This document shows positions 58,181 to 64,000 of a stretch of DNA of 64,000 nucleotides, in pieces. Below the pieces are notes generated by a model. It ran no database searches. It worked only from the letters and a program-made list of their open reading frames with translations, and was not told where the DNA came from. Made by a program: the position numbers and the translations under genes. How positions within the stretch are numbered: the stretch's first letter is position 1; each line of letters opens with the position of its first letter. The DNA comes from Takifugu bimaculatus (taxonomy: Eukaryota > Chordata > Actinopteri > Tetraodontiformes > Tetraodontidae). Location: contig CP034991.1 in the NCBI GenBank assembly GCA_004026145.2, positions 8,530,711 to 8,594,710 on the forward strand. The letters are read 5' to 3'.

Positions 58181-58458
58181 TGTTGCATATTTTAGCTCAG
58201 GTGGAGCAGGTGGGGGCAACATCGTGTGGTTTCTTCTACCTGCAGTCGCTTCAGTTCCAGCAGTCTGCTGATTGCTGGAAGCTGCTCTGTCTGCAGGATT
58301 ATGCAGGACCTGCTGAACAGATCCAACAAATCTTGGGTTGATCACGCAGCCCCCAGGTAGAACCACGTCCACAGGAGAGTCCAGACCTGAAGATGCTAAA
58401 GCTTTGAAGGAGGGACAGCAGAATGTCAAGTAAATGACATTCCTCACGTGACATCTGG
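58181..58458. other. spacer, nothing recognised
   Basis: Unique sequence between the minisatellite remnant and the CTGT/CTGC tract. No exon supported. Confidence 0.4.
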
Positions 58459-58647
58459 CCTGTCTGCCTCTCTGTCTGTCTGCCCGCCTGCCTGTCTGTC
58501 TGTCTGCCTGCCTGCCTGTCTGCCTGCCTGCCTGCCTGTCTGCCTGTCTGTCTGCCTGTCTGCCTCTCTGTCTGCCTGCCTGTCTGTCTGTCTGTCTGCC
58601 TGTCTGCCTGCCTGTCTGTCTGCCTGTCTGCCTGTCTGCCTGTCTGT

Positions 58648-58680
<33 letters not shown>

Positions 58681-58708
58681 TGTCTGCCTGTCTGTCTGCC
58701 TGCCTGCA
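58459..58708 (+). repeat. (CTGT/CTGC)n tetranucleotide repeat
   Basis: About 250 bp of CTGT, CTGC and occasional CTCT units. Cys/Leu-rich and Arg/Gln-rich open frames on the two strands are artefacts. Confidence 0.95.
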
Positions 58709-60417
58709 GAGGGACGTTGACCCTTGATCCTGACCAGATCAAAGCCTGTTATGCAACCCTCCTATGGGTGTGTCACCAAATGTGGGGCAATCACCTGCTG
58801 GCTGAGGAGTGTTTTTATCTTCTTTTCTCACTTTGATTTGATTCACGCTGGTTTGTTTCAGTTGGGAAATGAGATAACTGGGAGGACGGTCATTCGATAC
58901 ACGGCTGCAACGTTTCTTTTACTGTTGGATCCTTTTCTGTTCGTCTTTATGTTTCTCTTTCCTCACTAAATCATGCTGAATTACTAATGTTGCCCTGCTG
59001 TTGTCAATCAATAGAAACCAAGCATGTTGTAGATAATGGTTTGAGCATTTCCGGATAAATCTGCATAATTTGCAAAGTATTAAAAAGTAGCAATAAAATG
59101 TGATGTGTATCAAAACCAGAAATGTCTCGGAACCAAAACAACATATGAGGAAAATGATTCTGAGTTTGCCTGGTACAACAGAGAGGCCTAAAAGCTGTGA
59201 AACATTACACTTAATGTGCATGTTTACACCAATAACAAGGGCAGTAACCAATAATTTACCCTCATTCAACTTATAATTGTACTAAAACGAGACGACTCTA
59301 GTCCACAATGTCCCAGCACCAAACATACATAATTAAGAGACGTGAGAGAGGCACTTTCGCTTGGACTGTGAAATATTGTTGGTTGTGCAAATCCGTGCCG
59401 CTGCCTCGTTGCTCCCTCTCCTTGGTGCTGCTGAAACCATTGCATGCAATCAGGAACGTCATGCCTGGTATTCCAAGGAAGACTCGTAGCACGTATCTGT
59501 CAAATCCACTCATCTGAATTACTTCCGAACTGCATGAAGCAATTAAGCTCTGTGTCTGCTTGGCTCCTGCCGGGCTGCTGTGTGGCTCCAGTGCACGGCC
59601 TCGGAGCGCTCCAGCACATGAGCATGAACTACAACATACGTTAACGCCACGTGCGTTGTATACGGCACGGGGGCTGGCAGGCTCCACCCACTCCTCTCCT
59701 CTTCCCAGCTCGGCATGAAAGAAGGGATAAAACCTGGCAAGTAGCTACTCGATCTGTAGGGAGACCAGTTGGGTCATGTGCTGATGCAATTTAATTAGGG
59801 TAGCATCCACCCAGGGAGTTTCTGATGGATGGCGTGCCAAGTGTTGTTGGGAAGCGTTGGAAAAGCAGAAAATGGAAAAACAGAAAATGGAATTCATATC
59901 GATGCACATCTGCTGTTCAGGTAAACACGGTCTGTGAGAACCAGTTGTCAACAAAGCAACAAGCTCACTGCTGATGCTCTGGATTTACATCTGCACGCAC
60001 GACTGTGGATCTTCTAAAAGTGCACAAACTATATTTAGAAAACATAAAGCCTAATAGCAGGAACGTCGTTGGAATAAACATGGTGCTGCTCCAAATGAGC
60101 TAAAGCTGCACTGTTGCATACGGTGATTCACAACAATATTGTGCACATGAGAGATGGCAAGTGTGGCGTTTACTGCCACAATCGCGCCGCACAACAACCA
60201 TAAAGCTCAGATAAGTGTCAGTCAGGGTCCAAGCACAGTCTGATAGGAAGAATGGGCTAAAGTGCATCAGTTCCAGCTCCCTCGGGTCGTTTCAACAAAG
60301 GAGCTGTGCTGTTTTTCTCAGCTATAAAGCTAATAAGCCTCATCAGGAAAACATGACTGACGGCATTAGACGGCGTATAAGCACGTGTGAGAGGCAAGGG
60401 GCACATTCTGCTAACGG

Positions 60418-60497
60418 CTCAGATCAGATCAGATCAGATCAGAGCAAACCGGATCGGATCGGATTGGATCAGATCGGATCGGATCGGATCGGATCGG
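60418..60497 (+). repeat. (GATCA)n/(GATCG)n pentanucleotide repeat
   Basis: Four GATCA units, a short unique break, then GGATC/GATCG units. Almost every unit holds a GATC site. Confidence 0.93.
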
Positions 60498-60782
60498 TTT
60501 ATGGTTTTGCTCAAAACACACAAGGAAAAAAAGATCAGTGCGACAATTTCCTTTTCCCTCTGTTCACCTCAGTCGTCAGTCGCGTGTGGCTGAATGAGTG
60601 ATTTCATGAGGTGCATTAGAGTCCATGGAGTTTGAAAATTGGGAGCTGGTTGAGGATGATTCACAGGTCTATGATGTGTAACTCTATTTTCTTATCTATG
60701 GAGTGGGACACATGTAAACAATCAAAAACCACAGATGAAGGTATATTTCTGGGTGCACATCTGAGGGTTCAGGTTTCTTTTC

Positions 60783-60785
<3 letters not shown>

Positions 60786-60874
<89 letters not shown>
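60786..60874 (+). repeat. (CA)n microsatellite
   Basis: About 89 bp of uninterrupted CA. Confidence 0.96.
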
Positions 60875-60875
<1 letters not shown>

Positions 60876-61899
60876 CCGGTGCTTGTATGCAGCACTAAGT
60901 GTTGTGCTGCAGAGCCCGAGTCTCATGATAATCTAAAAAAATGACGCCTTGGAGCCGTCTGACCTCCAACTACCTACCTCCAACCATCCATCATCCATCC
61001 GTCTACTATTAACCGGCATTTATTCCGAATCAGAGGGCTGCTGTGACTGGTGAGGCAGGAATACAGGCGATGGTGACACCCGTGCAGCTCCCTCACTCAC
61101 TATTTTTCACTTCCTGAACCAAACTGTTGCCTTGCTCCCTGAACAAGAGGTTTGATTTCCTCTGATGACATCAGATCACTGCGCAGGTCTCTGATGGAAG
61201 GTTTCTGCTTGCTGAACAGGTGAACTGTCCCCTCTAGTGGTGAAGCTCATCCTACCCTCCGACCAGACATCTGTGCTGTTGATCTGGAAGAGACAAAAGT
61301 AGAGGGTTTGATTCTGCCTGAGCTCATTTTGTCTCATAACAGTGAAAATGAACAACGATTCCATGTTCAAACGGCTCCACGCCACAGCTGAAGATAAAGA
61401 GGCCAAAGCTCTTGATTTAGCCAGTCGTCCTGCTCGATCACCGCGGGATGACATTTAACCTTTGGAACTAAAAAGGTTACAGAATGATCACAAACGTATG
61501 AACTTCACTGCAGAACTGAGCTCAGAATGGAAGGAAACTGTAAAAATGTGCATGTTTACTCCAAGTCATCGCTGTTTCCTGCAGCTGTGATGGAATTAAT
61601 TCCTCATTTTTCTGATTATTGGTCACTGCTGCGTCCATGTTTAATTATTACTTTGTTCCAGAGGCAGGCACCTGTGATCCAGATGTTTGCCTCCCTCAGT
61701 ATTATGCAAGCATTTATAATAATTAAGGGAAAAAGGAAGAGGAAAAACTGTAGAAAAACCCCAAAGCATTTCTATCCCAACGTGTTTCTTGAACTTAGAC
61801 GCGTGGAAATGCTGGACAGGTGTACCATGTGACTCCTTACACCTGACAAAGCTGATGTCGTAGCTTTTGTGAAGGTCATGAGAAATGTTCCAGCAAAGC

Positions 61900-62045
61900 C
61901 ACCTGTGTGTTACTTGGTTCGGCCAACAGCAGAGACCCTCGGCCCCCGTTGGTCTGCATTTATCTGCGTAGGCAATGGCCGCCCAATGGGAGTGTGTTTA
62001 ACCACATTTGGAGTTGGCGCCGCCTGTGGAGTTGGAAGGTTTAAA
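61900..62045 (+). promoter_or_regulatory. putative protease promoter (E-box and TATA-like box)
   Basis: TTTAAAG at 62040-62046 lies 44-49 bp upstream of the ATG, which would give a leader of about 20 nt, as is usual for pancreatic protease genes. A CACCTG E-box at 61900-61905 could be half of a PTF1-type exocrine site; that role is inference. Confidence 0.45.
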
Positions 62046-62088
62046 GGCAGCCGCGCACGTGTCCATGCACCCATCCTCATCCGTCAGC

Positions 62089-62128
62089 ATGCTCCCTCTA
62101 CTGTTGGCTTCAGTGCTCGTTGCTGGTG
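62089..62128 (+). CDS. protease exon 1 (signal peptide)
   Basis: ATG at 62089 and 13 codons of hydrophobic signal peptide plus one base. Donor GTAAGA. An earlier ATG at 62064 is out of frame. Confidence 0.88.
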
Positions 62129-63672
62129 GTAAGAACATCTGGCCTCCCTAACTCTGAGTAGAGTAACTGTGTGCATATTTCCATAGAACACTTTTGTTTT
62201 CATCAAATGAGGCATCTGGGCAGTTTTTAACCCATTTCTCTATTTTATTTCCCTTCCCTCAGCGCTTGGGTGCGGTTCTCCAGCTACTGAACCCCTGACA
62301 TCCCGCGTGGTCAATGGAGAAGAGGCGAGGCCCCACAGCTGGCCCTGGCAGGTACTTTTAGGGGAGTGCAGCCATCACCTGGCAACTTAATGCTCGAACA
62401 CCTACATAAATCCTTTTGAATTAAATAGGCAGAGCATGTGATCCATGCAACCTCCTTGTTGTCTCCAGATCTCCCTGCAGTATGAAAAGGATGGTGTCTG
62501 GAGGCACACTTGTGGGGGATCTCTGATCGCTGCCAACTGGGTCATGACAGCTGCTCACTGCATCAAGTATGAGGGGCAGATACACACCAGCCCGAAAATG
62601 AGAAATCAGACATCAGCAAGTCGTAGCCATTACAAAATCTGTGGATTCTAACCCTAACCCGACTTAACCCTCACTGAAATAAGGATCGGTGAAGCCAGAA
62701 AGCCAAAATGTTTCAAGCCAAATGTTACACAGATAAAAAGAAAGCAGACTCAAGATCAACTGGGCCGCTGCCCAGATCAAATCCTCCACTTGTAGCAAAT
62801 TGAATCATTAATTTGAGCTGATCAAATCGTTAAACTAAGCACAGTAAATCAGGCCTTAACAGTCTGTTCTGCCGGCAGCTCCAAGTTCTCCTACAGGGTG
62901 TTTGTGGGAAAACACAACCTGGTTGAGGACGAGGCTGCTTCCAAGGCCGTCCTGCCTGAGAAGATCGTTGTGCATGAGAAATGGAACCCCATCTTCGTGG
63001 CCTTTGGGTAAGGAGTGAGCATCAACTAAGGATCCAGTCGATCTATTGGGGGACCACTTTCCTCCTCTCTGGTTCTGGATGAATAATTGGATCGTGTGGT
63101 TCCGCCACCTCCCATCTGTTAGCAATGATATTGCGCTCATCAAGCTGTCTGAGCCGGTGACTCTGAGCGACCAGGTCCAGCTGGGATGTCTCCCTGCTGC
63201 TGGGACTCTGCTGTCCAACCTCCAGCCCTGCTACATCACTGGGTGGGGCAGACTCTACAGTAAGTCCAGCCTGTGTACGACGGGGCCCTGGCGTCCACTG
63301 CTCCATTCATCATGTTTGCAAACTGCTTTTAAGCAGTTTATTGTTAGCTTAACCAGAAAACACTTTCAAAAATGGAGAAAAAAAACTCACATCCCTAGAC
63401 TTCTGGGGGCTTTTTGAGGTTGAGGTGTTCACTTTAAAATGGGTAATTATGGGTGGTGCGTGAGGACATCAGGTTTGACAGACGGCTGGTTGTGATGATG
63501 CTAATAGAGTGTTCCTGCCTGTTTAGCTGGAGGCCCCATTGCTGATAAGCTGCAGCAGGCGTTGATGCCAGTGGCCGACCACGCCACCTGCTCCCAGCCT
63601 GACTGGTGGGGGATCGCTGTCAGGACCACCATGGTGTGTGCCGGTGGAGATGGCATCGTTGCTGGGTGTAAT
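62089..63672 (+). CDS. elastase-3/chymotrypsin-C-like pancreatic serine protease, 3' end outside window
   Basis: Secreted S1-family digestive endopeptidase zymogen. Six exons are visible: 62089-62128, 62263-62351, 62469-62566, 62879-63007, 63123-63259, 63527-63672, giving 213 residues in phase. Signal peptide is MLPLLLASVLVAGALG; the propeptide starts C17 and ends R28, and the mature enzyme begins VVNGEEARPHSWPWQ. Catalytic H73 is in MTAAHC and D121 in NDIALIKL. CYITGWGRLY and GGPIADKLQQALMPVADHAT, then SQPDWWG, place it with the CELA3/CTRC group. The last visible exon ends GIVAGCN, so GDSGGP with the catalytic Ser and residues that set specificity lies beyond 64000. I therefore leave CELA3-like versus CTRC-like open; VAGCN before the active site looks more elastase-3-like. 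Confidence 0.9.
62263..62351 (+). CDS. protease exon 2 (propeptide, mature N-terminus)
   Basis: 89 nt between CCCTCAG and GTACTT. Encodes ALGCGSPATEPLTSR, then VVNGEEARPHSWPWQ. Confidence 0.93.
62469..62566 (+). CDS. protease exon 3 (catalytic His)
   Basis: 98 nt between GTCTCCAG and GTATGA. Encodes ISLQYEKDGVWRHTCGGSL and NWVMTAAHCI. Confidence 0.94.
62567..62878 (+). other. protease intron 3
   Basis: 312 bp, no feature beyond the splice sites (GTATGA...GGCAG). Confidence 0.8.
62879..63007 (+). CDS. protease exon 4
   Basis: 129 nt. Encodes SKFSYRVFVGKHNLVEDEAA, VLPEKIVVHEKWNPIFVAF. Donor GTAAGG. Confidence 0.93.
63123..63259 (+). CDS. protease exon 5 (catalytic Asp)
   Basis: 137 nt between CTGTTAG and GTAAGT. 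Encodes NDIALIKLSEPVTLSDQVQL, GCLPAAGTLLSNLQPC, YITGWGRLY. Confidence 0.94.
63527..63672 (+). CDS. protease exon 6
   Basis: 146 nt between TGTTTAG and GTGAGT. Encodes GGPIADKLQQALMPVADHAT, SQPDWWG, RTTMVCAGGDGIVAGCN, ending on a codon boundary just before GDSGGP. Confidence 0.94.
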
Positions 63673-64000
63673 GTGAGTCCCTGCTGTGTGTGTGTGTGTG
63701 GGGGGGTACAAGCCATTATGAGGACACCACCCATAAAGATCATTTTACAGGAGTTTTACTGTAAAGGAAAACATTGGTTTTAGGTTTGAGTATTCAGACA
63801 AGGATGACAAAAGCCAGTCCTAAAAGGCCAGAATGCAGCTGTCTGTCCTACCAAGGTTAGAGTTAGTTTAGGTTAGGTTAGGGTTAGGGTTAGTTTAGGT
63901 TAGGGTTAGTTTAAGTTAGGTTCAGGTTGGGTTCGGGTTGGGTTAGGGTTAGTTTAGGTTAGGGTTGGGTTAGGTTAGGGTTGGGTTAGGGTTTGTTTAG
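63673..64000 (+). other. protease intron 6 (partial)
   Basis: Begins with GTGAGT and a short TG/G run (63686-63706), then the telomere-like repeat, and runs off the window. Confidence 0.8.
63854..64000 (+). repeat. degenerate telomere-like repeat (TTAGGG/TTAGG/TTGGG)
   Basis: GGTTAGGGTTAG, GTTTAGGTTAGG, GGTTCGGGTTGGG and similar units in one orientation, continuing to the window edge. Confidence 0.88.

Larger units (their letters stand above)
58709..61899. other. bco2-protease intergenic spacer
   Basis: No exon supported. It contains the GATC pentamer repeat (60418-60497) and a long CA tract (60786-60874). Confidence 0.45.

Noticed and set aside
58299..58742. Cys/Leu-rich and Arg/Gln-rich open frames
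   Set aside because: Explained by the CTGT/CTGC tetranucleotide repeat.

Overview
The window is vertebrate nuclear DNA, most likely from a ray-finned (teleost, percomorph-like) fish. Coding exons are short and scattered with GT-AG introns. The spacers are full of CA, poly-G/C, tetranucleotide and telomere-like repeats, and the mobile elements are fish-type (a tRNA-derived SINE and LINE 3' ends). Nothing resembles a prokaryotic or viral gene system.

Three protein-coding genes can be rebuilt exon by exon, with splice phases agreeing at every junction. (1) gfra2, the GPI-anchored GDNF-family receptor alpha-2, lies on the minus strand with eight coding exons from 47159 down to 15526. It predicts 468 residues, from a signal peptide to a C-terminal GPI-anchor signal. 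(2) bco2, a beta-carotene 9',10'-oxygenase of the RPE65/BCO family, lies on the minus strand with twelve coding exons from 56831 (or an in-frame upstream start at 56870) down to 50421. It predicts 550 or 563 residues, keeps all four iron-binding histidines and uses one GC-AG intron. (3) A pancreatic elastase-3/chymotrypsin-C-like serine protease lies on the plus strand, with six exons from 62089 to 63672. The exon with the catalytic serine lies beyond the window.

Layout: 1-15525 is a 15 kb repeat-rich region downstream of gfra2, holding one unidentified candidate exon (405-507), a 21-bp minisatellite and a decayed LINE fragment. 15526-47159 is gfra2, with large introns carrying a SINE, an AT-rich 34-bp minisatellite, a head-to-head telomere-repeat junction, perfect palindromes and a tandemly copied 5' splice site. 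47160-50308 holds the gfra2 leader, its putative promoter and a spacer. 50309-56870 is bco2, with a long variant-telomeric array in intron 6. 56871-62088 separates the divergent bco2 and protease genes; it contains a 36-unit 21-bp minisatellite starting about 65 bp upstream of bco2's first ATG, interrupted by a LINE 3' end. 62089-64000 is the protease, ending in degenerate telomere-like repeats.

The genes do not form one pathway: gfra2 is neurotrophic signalling (neurturin/RET), bco2 is carotenoid breakdown, and the protease is digestive. The most interesting signals are in the non-coding structure: telomere-type motifs at several separate loci, minisatellites next to a promoter and across a splice donor, and a cysteine-bearing insertion in the receptor.
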